Positions 41,801 through 50,181 of a stretch of DNA of 64,000 bases are shown in pieces. Source of the DNA: Niveispirillum sp048066115 (GTDB lineage Bacteria; Pseudomonadota; Alphaproteobacteria; Azospirillales; Azospirillaceae); contig NZ_JBLTYX010000003.1 in NCBI RefSeq assembly GCF_048066115.1, forward strand, positions 248,001 to 312,000, written 5' to 3'. Every line of letters begins with the position of its first letter. The stretch's first letter is position 1. The notes beneath the pieces are model-generated. The model searched no databases. It had not been told where the DNA came from and saw only the letters and a program-made list of their open reading frames with translations. The position numbers and the translations under genes are program-made.

Positions 41801-42585
41801 AGGGTTTGTTCGCTTTTCCCTCAGTCGCCGGGCGCCGCCATCCGGCGGCTTGGCTACGCGGGCACGGGCCCGCGGGCGCTCAACGCGCCAACCAGACTGC
41901 TCGCCGCAGTCTGGCATTGGTGCTGCTGGCCCCCCTGTTGCTGGCCGGGTGCAAGCCCGTCCTGACATCACGGGTGCCCGTGTTGCCCACCGGCGTGGAA
42001 CTGCCCGCCGGTACGGTGCCGCGCGACCTGCCCACCGGCACCGGCGATACGCTGACCGTGGTGGAGGAATCGCTGCGGGTGGGCATGCGCTATGTGGCCA
42101 GCGCACCGGGCGGCCGGGTCGGGTCCATCGCCTTCGTGCCCATTCCCGGCGTGCCGCTGGCCCAGATCCAGGTGCCGGGTGGGGAGGCGCGGGCCCTGTT
42201 CCTGGCCCAGGGCCGCGTGACCCAGGCCGGGCTGGAACGGCTGCTGCATGGCACCCGCCGCGCCAAGGATCTGGCCCGCACCCTGGCGGAGGGGGAGGCG
42301 GAGGAACGCTATCTCTTCGCCTTCTTCGCGCTGATGCGCCAGGGCACCGACGCGCCGCGCTTGGCCCTGGTCCAATGCGGCACCAGCCATTCCGGCCAGG
42401 AACCCATCGCTGCCGCCGTCCAGTCCCAGGCCGCGCGCCGTGGGCTGAAGCTGGACGAGGCGGGGGAACTGGTGCGCCTGCCCGGCCGCGATCTGGTGGT
42501 TTCCGTTCTGTCCGACGGGTTGCGCGATGCGGTGGCGGTGGGCGACTGCCGTGCCGACCTGCCGATGCAGTTGCCCGACTTGTAA
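41797..42585 (+). CDS. Lipoprotein of unknown function with element-derived N-terminus
   Basis: From ATG 41797 (ATGA overlap with the DUF882 gene) the product is 262 residues. Residues 8-39 are encoded by multi-hairpin element copy H read in frame; a lipobox 'LLLAGC' follows with Cys52. The mature part ('VPVLPTGVELPAGTVPRDLP', 'VGSIAFVPIPGVPLAQIQ', 'RYLFAFFALMRQGTD') matches no family I know. The ancestral start was presumably replaced or displaced by the element, unless translation starts at a non-ATG codon close to the hydrophobic core. Confidence 0.75.
   Translation: MKGLFAFPSVAGRRHPAAWLRGHGPAGAQRANQTARRSLALVLLAPLLLAGCKPVLTSRVPVLPTGVELPAGTVPRDLPTGTGDTLTVVEESLRVGMRYVASAPGGRVGSIAFVPIPGVPLAQIQVPGGEARALFLAQGRVTQAGLERLLHGTRRAKDLARTLAEGEAEERYLFAFFALMRQGTDAPRLALVQCGTSHSGQEPIAAAVQSQAARRGLKLDEAGELVRLPGRDLVVSVLSDGLRDAVAVGDCRADLPMQLPDL
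41818..41914 (+). repeat. Multi-hairpin dispersed element, copy H, inside a coding sequence
   Basis: The copy begins CCCTCAGTCGCCGGGCG and has hairpin 1 GCCGCC-ATCC-GGCGGC, junction TTGGCTACG, hairpin 2 GCGGGC-ACGG-GCCCGC and the GGCGC-TCAAC-GCGCC hairpin 3. It ends in a 9-bp hairpin (41892-41900 with 41906-41914). It contains no stop codon in the reading frame of the surrounding lipoprotein gene. Confidence 0.9.
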
Positions 42586-42587
42586 GG

Positions 42588-42683
42588 CCGCTGGCATCAT
42601 GCCAGCGGAGGCCGGCGACTGCCGGCCCGGCGCTCATGCGCCGTAAGCCAAGCCGACGGATGTCGGCGCCCGGCGTCTGAGGG
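42588..42683 (-). repeat. Multi-hairpin dispersed element, copy I
   Basis: On the minus strand the copy begins CCCTCAGACGCCGGGCG at 42683. It has hairpin 1 GCCGAC-ATCC-GTCGGC, junction TTGGCTTAC, hairpin 2 GGCGC-ATGA-GCGCC and hairpin 3 GCCGGC-AGTC-GCCGGC. It ends in a 9-bp hairpin (42588-42596 with 42600-42608) two bases after the lipoprotein stop codon. Confidence 0.9.
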
Positions 42684-42818
42684 AACGAGAAGCCCGCAGG
42701 CGTGCTTTGCGCCCGGCCATCCTGGACAGGGCCTTTGCCGACAGCTACATGAGAGTTTCCCACGGATGCGGATGTAAATCCGTGACCTTTCGGGTATTGC
42801 CAACCACATGGGTGTCCC

Positions 42819-45800
42819 ATGACCGCGTCCAACGAAACCTTCACACCATATCCCGCCGCCGAACCCAATCCGGACTTCCCCCGGATCGAAGAAGAGGTGC
42901 AGCGGATTTGGAAGGAGAACGCGGTTTTCCAGCAGTCGGTGGATTTCCGCCCGCTGGAAAAGGACGGCAAGCATAACGAGTTCGTCTTCTATGACGGCCC
43001 GCCGTTCGCCAACGGGTTGCCGCATTATGGCCATCTGGTCACGGGCTTCGTGAAGGATCTGGTGCCGCGCTACCAGACCATGAAGGGCCGCAAGGTCGAA
43101 CGCCGTTTCGGCTGGGACTGCCACGGCCTGCCGGCGGAGCTGCAGTCCGAAAAGGAACTGGGCGTTTCCGGGCGCCACGACATCCTGAAATACGGCATCG
43201 ACAAGTTCAACGCCCACTGCCAGGTGTCGGTGCTGCGCTTCACCCATGAATGGGAATATTACGTCACGCGCCAGGGCCGTTGGGTCGATTTCCAGAACGA
43301 TTACAAGACCATGGACATCAGCTTCATGGAAAGCGTGATGTGGGCCTTCAAGCAGCTCTGGGACAAGGGGCTGGTCTATGAGGGTTACCGCGTCGTGCCC
43401 TATAGCTGGGCCGTGGAATCGCCGCTGTCGAACTTCGAAACCCGCCTGGACAATTCCTACCGCGAGCGCCAGGACCCGGCCCTGACCGTGCGTTTCCGTC
43501 TGGATGTGCGGCCCGGCGATGCCGGCCCGCTGGATATCCTGGCCTGGACGACCACGCCCTGGACCCTGCCGTCCAACCTGGCCTTGGCGGTCGGTCCGGA
43601 GATCGAGTACGCGGTCATGCGCAAGGGCGATGACCGGCTGATCCTGGCCACCAGCGCCATCGGCAAATATGCCAAGGAACTGGAAGGGTACGAGCAGGAA
43701 AGCACCCTGTCGGCGGAAGACCTGCGTGGCCGCACCTACGAGCCGATCTTCCCCTATTTCAAGGGGCTGGAAAAGTCGCACCAGGTGCTGGTGGCCGATT
43801 TCGTCACCACCGGCGACGGCGTGGGCATCGTGCATATGGCGCCCGGCTTCGGTGAGGACGATTTGGCCGTCTGCAAGGCGCACGGTCTGCCCGTGAAGGT
43901 GCCGGTGGACGTGGCCGGCCGCTTCACGGCGGAAATCACCGACTATGTCGGCCTGAACGTGATCGAGGCCAACAAGCCCATCATCCAGGATCTGAAGGCG
44001 CGCGGCGTCGTGCTGCGGCACGAGACCTACCTGCACAACTACCCGCATTGCTGGCGCACGGACGAGCCGCTGATCTACAAGGCGGTGAACAGCTGGTATG
44101 TCGAGGTCTCCAAGTTCAAGGACCGGATGGTTGAGCTGAACCAGCAGCAGATCAACTGGATTCCCGGCCATGTGAAGGATGGTTCCTTCGGCAACTGGCT
44201 GGCGAACGCGCGCGACTGGAACATCTCCCGCAACCGGTTCTGGGGTTCGCCCATCCCGGTCTGGCGCAGCGATGACCCGCGCTATCCGCGCATCGACGTC
44301 TATGGCTCGATCGCGGAGCTGGAGCGCGATTTCGGCGTGAAGGTCACCGACCTGCACCGCCCCGCCATCGACCATCTGGTCCGCCCGAACCCCGACGATC
44401 CGACCGGCCAGTCGATGATGCGCCGGGTGGAGGATGTGCTGGATTGCTGGTTCGAGAGCGGTTCCATGCCGTTCGCCCAGCAGCATTACCCGTTCGAGAA
44501 CAAGGAACGGTTTGAAGCCGCCTTCCCCGCCGATTTCATCGTCGAATATGTGGCCCAGACACGCGGCTGGTTCTACACGCTGATGGTGCTGTCCACGGCG
44601 CTCTTCGACTGCGCGCCGTTCAAGAACGTCATCTGCCACGGCGTCGTGCTGGACGAGGATAAGCAGAAGCTGTCCAAGCGCCTGCGCAACTATCCCGATC
44701 CGGTGGAGGTGCTGAACAACCAGGGTGCCGACGCGCTGCGCTGGTATCTGGTGTCCAGCCCCCTGATGGTGGGGGGCGATCTGGCCATGCCCAAGGATGC
44801 GCGCGGCATCGCCCAGGCCCTGCGCCAGGGCGTGCTGCCGCTGTGGAACGCCTACAGCTTCTTCACGCTCTATGCCAATATCGATCAGGTGAAGGGGACG
44901 ATCCGCGCCGACCAGAAGGGCCTGCTGGACCGCTATATCCTGGCCAAGACGCGCGAGCTGGTGGAGGGCATCGAAGGCCGCATGGACGCCTACGACCTGC
45001 CCGGCGCCTATGCGATCATCACCGGCTATTACGACGCGCTGAACAACTGGTACATCCGCCGTTCCCGCTCCCGCTTCTGGCGCGAGGCCGGGGAGGGCGA
45101 TGCCCAGGACAAGCGCGATGCATACGACACGCTCTATACCTGTCTGGTGACGGCGACCAAGGCCCTGGCCCCGCTGTTGCCGCATGTGACGGAGCGGATC
45201 TATACGGCGCTGACCGGTGAGGCGTCGGTGCATCTGGCCGACTGGCCGGACGTGTCGCACCTGCCGTCCGATCATGATCTGACCAGCCAGATCGACCTTG
45301 TCCGGGAGATCTGTGCGGCCACCATGTCGCTGCGCGAGGCCAAGAAGCTGCGCATCCGCCTGCCGCTGCGCACCCTGACCATCGTCCACCCGGATGCCGA
45401 CCGGCTGAAGGGCCAGTTCGACGCCGTGCTGGGGGCGTTGGTGGCGGATGAGGTCAACGTCAAGCAGGTGACCGTGTCGTCCGACATCAGCTTGGTCGGC
45501 ACCCGTCAGCTGGCGGTGAACGCGGCGATCGTCGGCCCCAAGGTCGGCCCGAAGATGAAGGAGGTGATGGCCGCCTCCAAGCAGGGCAATTGGACCGACA
45601 AGGGCGACGGTACCGTCGAACTGGCCGGTGTGGTGCTGGAAGCGGGCGATTTCGACATCCGCGTCCAGGCCAAGGAAGGCACCCACGCCGCCCGCTTCGC
45701 CGGCGGCAAGGGCGTTGTCGTGCTGGACGTGACCGTGGATGCCGAACTGGAGGCCGAAGGCTGGGCCCGCGACTTCGTGCGCGCGGTTCAGTCAACGCGT

Positions 45801-46010
45801 AAGGACTCGGGCTTCCAGGTCACCGACCGCATCATCATCGCGGCCCAGGTGCCGGACGCCATCGCCGGTGCGCTGACCACGCATGCCGAGACCATCAAGC
45901 GCGAGACGCTGGCGCTGTCGCTGACGGTGAACCCGGAAGCGTTGCCGGAAGGCGCGGTGTCGGTAGACCTGTCGGGGACGTCGGTGTCGCTGGTGCTGAC
46001 GAAGGCGTAA
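42819..46010 (+). CDS. ileS: Isoleucyl-tRNA synthetase, eukaryotic-like (type 2)
   Basis: IleRS charges tRNA-Ile in the cytosol. The 1063-residue product is longer than type 1 bacterial IleRS (about 930-940). It has the class I signature as HYGH (residues 69-72) and KLSKR within 'DKQKLSKRLRNYP'. 'GWDCHGLPAELQSEKELG', 'MDISFMESVMWAFKQLW' and a long C-terminal anticodon/extension region are typical of type 2 enzymes, and the C-terminal zinc finger of type 1 is not seen. Type 2 IleRS are usually insensitive to mupirocin. The start ATG 42819 follows element copy I by 135 bases. Confidence 0.95.
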   Translation: MTASNETFTPYPAAEPNPDFPRIEEEVQRIWKENAVFQQSVDFRPLEKDGKHNEFVFYDGPPFANGLPHYGHLVTGFVKDLVPRYQTMKGRKVERRFGWDCHGLPAELQSEKELGVSGRHDILKYGIDKFNAHCQVSVLRFTHEWEYYVTRQGRWVDFQNDYKTMDISFMESVMWAFKQLWDKGLVYEGYRVVPYSWAVESPLSNFETRLDNSYRERQDPALTVRFRLDVRPGDAGPLDILAWTTTPWTLPSNLALAVGPEIEYAVMRKGDDRLILATSAIGKYAKELEGYEQESTLSAEDLRGRTYEPIFPYFKGLEKSHQVLVADFVTTGDGVGIVHMAPGFGEDDLAVCKAHGLPVKVPVDVAGRFTAEITDYVGLNVIEANKPIIQDLKARGVVLRHETYLHNYPHCWRTDEPLIYKAVNSWYVEVSKFKDRMVELNQQQINWIPGHVKDGSFGNWLANARDWNISRNRFWGSPIPVWRSDDPRYPRIDVYGSIAELERDFGVKVTDLHRPAIDHLVRPNPDDPTGQSMMRRVEDVLDCWFESGSMPFAQQHYPFENKERFEAAFPADFIVEYVAQTRGWFYTLMVLSTALFDCAPFKNVICHGVVLDEDKQKLSKRLRNYPDPVEVLNNQGADALRWYLVSSPLMVGGDLAMPKDARGIAQALRQGVLPLWNAYSFFTLYANIDQVKGTIRADQKGLLDRYILAKTRELVEGIEGRMDAYDLPGAYAIITGYYDALNNWYIRRSRSRFWREAGEGDAQDKRDAYDTLYTCLVTATKALAPLLPHVTERIYTALTGEASVHLADWPDVSHLPSDHDLTSQIDLVREICAATMSLREAKKLRIRLPLRTLTIVHPDADRLKGQFDAVLGALVADEVNVKQVTVSSDISLVGTRQLAVNAAIVGPKVGPKMKEVMAASKQGNWTDKGDGTVELAGVVLEAGDFDIRVQAKEGTHAARFAGGKGVVVLDVTVDAELEAEGWARDFVRAVQSTRKDSGFQVTDRIIIAAQVPDAIAGALTTHAETIKRETLALSLTVNPEALPEGAVSVDLSGTSVSLVLTKA

Positions 46011-46041
46011 AGAACGCATATCGCTTCATCTATATCTGCCT

Positions 46042-46148
46042 CCCCGGCGAAAGCCGGGGCCCAGGGCCACAGGGTCAACCTCTCAGCAGCATCGATCAAC
46101 GCAGCGGATAGGTTGGGCTCGTGGCCCTGGGTCCCGGCTTTCGCCGGG
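46042..46148. repeat. Long inverted palindromic repeat (CCCCGGCGAAAGCCGGGG type)
   Basis: Two 28-29-base arms (46042-46070 and 46121-46148), each itself a hairpin, pair over almost their full length around a 50-base centre. It resembles the CCCGGCGAAAGCCGGG repeats common in alphaproteobacterial intergenic DNA and lies between convergent ileS and pmtA-like genes. A related copy is at 49522-49627. Confidence 0.85.
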
Positions 46149-46176
46149 AAGGCAAAAACACTGTCGATTGAAGGCC

Positions 46177-46779
46177 CTACACCCCGTCCCTGACAAACCG
46201 CCAGACGCTGGCCGGTGGGATGTTGGCGATGGTGAAGCCGACACGCCGTCCCTTCAGGCCCAGTGCCTTGCGCCGCAGCGGTGAGCGGGCGGAATAGGTA
46301 TAGGCGTAGAAGGCGCGGCCCGGCGGCATGACCTCGAAGATCGCATCCACGATGGCGCGCTGATCCTCCACGGGGATCAGGATCATGGGCAGGCAGACCA
46401 GCACGGTGCCGACCTTGCCCCGCACCTCTTCGGGCAGCATGGAGCGGATGTCCGCCACATCGCCTTCCAGCACATGGATGCCCGGCAGGTGCCGGCGCAG
46501 ATAGGCCGCCAGTTCCGGATCACGCTCCACCGTATAGAGCTTGGAGGGCGGAACACCGGCTTCCAGGATGGCCTGGGTGACGGCACCTGTGCCGCCGCCG
46601 AATTCCACCACCACCTCGTCAGGCGCCCGCGTGATCTGTGCGGCCATCAGGCGCGACAGGGAGGGGGCGGAGGGGGTGATGGACGCCATGGAGAGCGGAT
46701 TGGCCAACCAACGCTTGAAGAAAAGCCAGGCGGCGCTGGCTTCCTGATGCGTGCGGACCGTGGCGTGCCTATGGATCAT
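46177..46779 (-). CDS. PmtA-like phospholipid N-methyltransferase / SAM-dependent methyltransferase
   Basis: The 200-residue product has the N-terminal amphipathic 'FFKRWLANPLSMASITPSAPSLSRLMA' region, the SAM motif 'VVEFGGGTGAVTQAIL' and the post-motif 'GDVADI'. 'ANIPPASVWRF' at the C-terminus is seen in the Rhodobacter/Sinorhizobium-type phosphatidylethanolamine N-methyltransferases that make phosphatidylcholine. rRNA adenine dimethyltransferase-like folds are a weaker alternative. ATG 46779 has GAGAG upstream. Confidence 0.78.
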   Translation of the reverse strand: MIHRHATVRTHQEASAAWLFFKRWLANPLSMASITPSAPSLSRLMAAQITRAPDEVVVEFGGGTGAVTQAILEAGVPPSKLYTVERDPELAAYLRRHLPGIHVLEGDVADIRSMLPEEVRGKVGTVLVCLPMILIPVEDQRAIVDAIFEVMPPGRAFYAYTYSARSPLRRKALGLKGRRVGFTIANIPPASVWRFVRDGV

Positions 46780-46894
46780 TCTCTCAACCTGGCGGTTATG
46801 CCGATACCAGACATGGCACGCCCATTGCCGCATTGCAATGTCGCCACCAAAGCGGCCCTGGGATGTCTCGCCGCACCCCATTCCTGATGTGGGC

Positions 46895-48811
46895 TTACAC
46901 GGTGCCGGCCGCCAGCGCCGTTTCCATCTGTTCGGACAGGTCCAGCCATTCCAGTTCCGCACCCTCCAGGTCATCGGACACGGAACCCAACTCGATCTGC
47001 AATTTGGTGACCTTGTCCGACGGGCCCTCATAGAGCTTGGGGTCGGCCAGCTTGGCCTCGATCTCCGCCTTGCGCTTGGTGAAGGTGGCCATCTTCTTTT
47101 CAATCGCCTCGATCTGCCGGCGCAAGGGGGCCAGTTGCTGGCGCAGCTCTGCCGCCGCCCGGCGCTCCTCCTTGCGGGCATCGCGCCCGCCGGATTTGTC
47201 GGCCCCGGCACCACCGCCCACACCGGCCGCCGCCGCCCGCTCCGCCTTGCTCTTGTCCAGCAGCAGGCGCTTGTAATCCTCCAGATCACCCTCGAACGGC
47301 CTGCAGGTGCCGTCATTGACCAGCCACAGGCGATCGGCGGTCAGTTCCACCAGATGCGGGTCGTGGCTGATGACGATGACCGCCCCCTCATACTCGTTCA
47401 GCGCCTCGACCAAAGCCTCGCGGCTGTCGATGTCCAGATGGTTGGTCGGTTCGTCCAGCATCAGGATATGCGGCGCGTCGCGGGTCATCATGGCCAGCAG
47501 CAGCTTGGCCTTTTCCCCGCCCGACAGGGACGAGATCTTGGTGTCCGCCTTGGACTGGTTGAAGCCGAACCGGCCCAGATGCGCGCGTGCCTGGCCCTCC
47601 AGCGTGCCTTGAGGCATCACCGCCTGCATCTGCTGGAGCGCGCTCCAGCCCATGTTCAGCTCGTCCTGCTGATGCTGGGCGAAATAGCCGACACGCAGCT
47701 TGGAGGACCGGAACATCTCCCCCGCCATGGTGCCCATGCGGCCGGCCAGCAGCTTGACCAGGGTGGATTTGCCGTTGCCGTTGGCCCCCAGCAGCGCGAT
47801 GCGGTCATCGGCATCGATGCGCAGGCCCAGCCGTTTCAGCACCACCCGGTCGCCATAGCCGACGGAGACATCGTCCAGCCGGATCAGCGGCGGGGCCAGC
47901 TCGTCCGGGGAGGGGAAGTTGAAATTGACCGGCGTGTCGTCGATGACCTGGATGCGCGGTCCCAGCCGTTCAATGGCTTTGAGTTTGGACTGCGCCTGCG
48001 TGGCCTTGCTGGCCTTGGCGCGGAACCGGTCGACGAAGGCCTGAAGATGGGCGCGCTGGGCGTCCTGCTTGGCGGCCTGGGATTTGGCATGTTCCATCCG
48101 CATGGTGCGGATCTGCACGAACTGGTCGTAATTGCCGCCATAGGCGGTCAGCTTCAACTGGTCCAGATGCACGATGCTGGTCGGCACGCGGTTCAGCAGG
48201 CCACGATCATGGGACACGATCAGCATCGTGTGGGGGTAGTTGCGCAGATATTCCTCAAGCCACAGGGTGGCTTCCAGGTCCAGGTGGTTGGTCGGCTCGT
48301 CCAGCAGCAGCAGGTCGGGTTCGGCGAACAGCACGCCGGCCAGGGCCACGCGCATGCGCCAGCCGCCGGAGAAATCCGAACAGGGCCGGCGCTGCGCCTC
48401 GGTATCGAAACCCAGACCGGACAGGATGCGGGCGGCGCGGGCTTCGGCCGAATGGGCCTGGATGTCGGACAGGCGGTGATGGATTTCGGCGATGCGCAGC
48501 GGATCGGTCGCCGTCTCGGCTTCCGCCAGCAATTCCGTGCGTTCGGTATCGGCTGCCAGCACGGCGTCGATCAGCGTCGTCTCGCTGCCTGGCGCCTCCT
48601 GCCGCACCCAGCCCATCTTCAGGCCGGTGGGCAGGGTGATGGCGCCTGCATCGGGCTGTGCCTCGCCCGCGATCAGGCGCAGCAGGGTGGATTTGCCCGT
48701 GCCATTGCGCCCCACCAGCGCCACGCGATGCCCGGCGGGAATGGTGACGGAGGCCTGGTCCAGCAACAGGCGGCCGGCGATGCGATAGGTGAGGTCGGTG
48801 ATCTGCAGCAT
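46895..48811 (-). CDS. ABC-F family ATP-binding protein (YheS/Uup type)
   Basis: The 638-residue soluble protein has two ABC ATPase domains: Walker A 'GRNGTGKST' and 'GANGNGKST', signatures 'FSGGWRMR' and 'LSGGEKAK', and Walker B 'LLLLDEPTNHLD' and 'LMLDEPTNHLD'. They are joined by a charged linker (about 235-290), and a C-terminal coiled coil (about 530-638) follows. ABC-F proteins act on the ribosome, for example to relieve stalling, rather than in transport. It is divergent from ndk. Confidence 0.94.
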   Translation of the reverse strand: MLQITDLTYRIAGRLLLDQASVTIPAGHRVALVGRNGTGKSTLLRLIAGEAQPDAGAITLPTGLKMGWVRQEAPGSETTLIDAVLAADTERTELLAEAETATDPLRIAEIHHRLSDIQAHSAEARAARILSGLGFDTEAQRRPCSDFSGGWRMRVALAGVLFAEPDLLLLDEPTNHLDLEATLWLEEYLRNYPHTMLIVSHDRGLLNRVPTSIVHLDQLKLTAYGGNYDQFVQIRTMRMEHAKSQAAKQDAQRAHLQAFVDRFRAKASKATQAQSKLKAIERLGPRIQVIDDTPVNFNFPSPDELAPPLIRLDDVSVGYGDRVVLKRLGLRIDADDRIALLGANGNGKSTLVKLLAGRMGTMAGEMFRSSKLRVGYFAQHQQDELNMGWSALQQMQAVMPQGTLEGQARAHLGRFGFNQSKADTKISSLSGGEKAKLLLAMMTRDAPHILMLDEPTNHLDIDSREALVEALNEYEGAVIVISHDPHLVELTADRLWLVNDGTCRPFEGDLEDYKRLLLDKSKAERAAAAGVGGGAGADKSGGRDARKEERRAAAELRQQLAPLRRQIEAIEKKMATFTKRKAEIEAKLADPKLYEGPSDKVTKLQIELGSVSDDLEGAELEWLDLSEQMETALAAGTV

Positions 48812-48950
48812 GATGACCGCCCCTTACCATAAAGCGCGATACCGCAGAAGCGGGACGCATACATGGTCCGCCGGATTCGGCGTTGCAGCATGGCGGGACC
48901 CCCTGTATAAGCCGGCCCAGTTTCAAGCCTTATGTCTTATGGAGATACCC

Positions 48951-49373
48951 ATGGCTGTCGAACGGACGCTGTCGATCGTCAAGCCCGACGCGACCCGCCG
49001 CAACCTGACCGGCAAGATCAATGCCCGCTTCGAAGAAGCCGGCCTGCGCATCGTTGCCCAGAAGCGCGTGTGGCTGTCCAAGCAGCAGGCCGAGCAGTTC
49101 TATGACGTTCACCGCGAGCGTCCCTTCTTCGGCGAACTGGTCTCCTTCATGATCTCCGGTCCGGTGGTCGTGCAGGTGTTGGAAGGCGACAACGCCGTGG
49201 CCCGCAACCGCGAGATCATGGGCGCCACCAACCCGGCCAACGCCGCCGCCGGCACCATCCGCAAGGACTTCGCCGAGAGCATCGAGGCCAACTCCGTCCA
49301 TGGCTCCGACAGCCTGGACAATGCCAAGATCGAGATCGCCTATTTCTTCGCCGGCACGGAGATCGTCGGCTGA
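48951..49373 (+). CDS. ndk: Nucleoside diphosphate kinase
   Basis: Ndk equilibrates nucleoside di- and triphosphates via a phosphohistidine. The 140-residue protein has 'ERTLSIVKPDATRRN', 'ISGPVVVQVLEGDNAV', 'MGATNPANAAAGTIR' and the catalytic His in 'NSVHGSDS'. ATG 48951 has GGAG seven bases upstream. A terminator hairpin follows. Confidence 0.97.
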   Translation: MAVERTLSIVKPDATRRNLTGKINARFEEAGLRIVAQKRVWLSKQQAEQFYDVHRERPFFGELVSFMISGPVVVQVLEGDNAVARNREIMGATNPANAAAGTIRKDFAESIEANSVHGSDSLDNAKIEIAYFFAGTEIVG

Positions 49374-49414
49374 TTTAGAGCCGCGATGGACGTTCCGACA
49401 GGAATGTGATCAGG

Positions 49415-49451
49415 AAAACCGCCCGTGGGAAACCTCGGGCGGTTTTTCGTT
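49415..49451 (+). terminator. Terminator of ndk
   Basis: An 11-bp perfect stem AAAACCGCCCG / CGGGCGGTTTT with a 10-base loop is followed by further Ts. Confidence 0.9.
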
Positions 49452-49521
49452 TTGGGGTTTGGGGGGAGCGGTTTGTTGCCCTCCGCTGCGAAAGCGTGTG
49501 CTCTGAGGGTCCCAGCAATAT

Positions 49522-49627
49522 CTACCGTCACCCCGGCGAAGGCCGGGGCCCGAGTGACAAGCACTTTGCTCCAAGCACTTTGCTTTACGACCTAGGCCCC
49601 GGCCTTCGTTCGCCGGGGTGACGGTAG
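49522..49627. repeat. Palindromic repeat (GTCACCCCGGCGAAGGCCGGGG type)
   Basis: Arms 49522-49550 and 49595-49627 pair with a short insertion in the right arm. The centre contains a 13-base direct repeat CAAGCACTTTGCT (twice). The arm sequence belongs to a repeat type widespread in alphaproteobacteria. Together with the ndk terminator it fills the 324-bp gap between convergent ndk and panD. Confidence 0.85.
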
Positions 49628-49697
49628 AGAGGGTGGCAACGATAGTGCCCCAGAGTTTCGCAAAGGCGTCGCGAAAGCGGGAAAGGCGGGAAGAGCC

Positions 49698-50156
49698 TTA
49701 CGTCCGGATCGGCACCGACAGTTCCACCGCCGCGTCACGGCCGTCGGTGATGTCCAGCGTGCGGAAGTCGAAATCGCGTTCCGGACCCTTGAACACATCA
49801 TATTCCAGGACCCGGTCCACCGAATTATCGGCATGGAAGGTCAGGACCTTGGGCTTGATCGAATAGAGCTGGTCCGGCGTGATGCTGGCCGAGGCGGCGA
49901 TGATCACCTCGTCCCCCTTCTGGCAGGTACGGGCGGCGGCACCGTTCAGGACGCAGGCCTTGGACCCCGGTTCCCCGAAGATCACATAGGTGGAGATGCG
50001 GGCACCGCTGCTCTTGTTCCAGATCTCCACGAATTCCAGCGGATAGATGCCGGCCAGCGCGCACTGTTCGGGGTCCAGGGTGATGGAACCGTGATAGTTC
50101 AGGTCGGCACCGGTGACGCGGATACCGTGGAACTTGGCGCGGACGATCTTGATCAT
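49698..50156 (-). CDS. panD: Aspartate 1-decarboxylase
   Basis: PanD makes beta-alanine for pantothenate/CoA from aspartate. The 152-residue proenzyme has the self-cleavage site Gly-Ser in 'YHGSITLD' (Ser about 25, giving the pyruvoyl group), 'GARISTYVIFGEPGS' and 'LNGAAARTCQKGDEVII'. It is about 25 residues longer than typical PanD at the C-terminus. ATG 50156 has GGAGTG; deoA lies 25 bases upstream on the same strand. Confidence 0.93.
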   Translation of the reverse strand: MIKIVRAKFHGIRVTGADLNYHGSITLDPEQCALAGIYPLEFVEIWNKSSGARISTYVIFGEPGSKACVLNGAAARTCQKGDEVIIAASASITPDQLYSIKPKVLTFHADNSVDRVLEYDVFKGPERDFDFRTLDITDGRDAAVELSVPIRT

Positions 50157-50181
50157 GGGGCACTCCGGTCTGGCACTATCC

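Noticed and set aside
42684..42818. A T-box or other riboswitch upstream of ileS
   Set aside because: There is no T-box consensus, specifier-loop structure or antiterminator; T-boxes for ileS are typical of Firmicutes and Actinobacteria.
42597..45686. A 1029-codon open frame on the minus strand opposite ileS, and similar long frames opposite sucA (15903-17483), sucB (17667-19757), the histidine kinase (22745-24373) and the TonB receptors
   Set aside because: They are mirror images of strongly coding high-GC genes, with His/Gln/Arg/Gly-rich translations and no recognisable domains.
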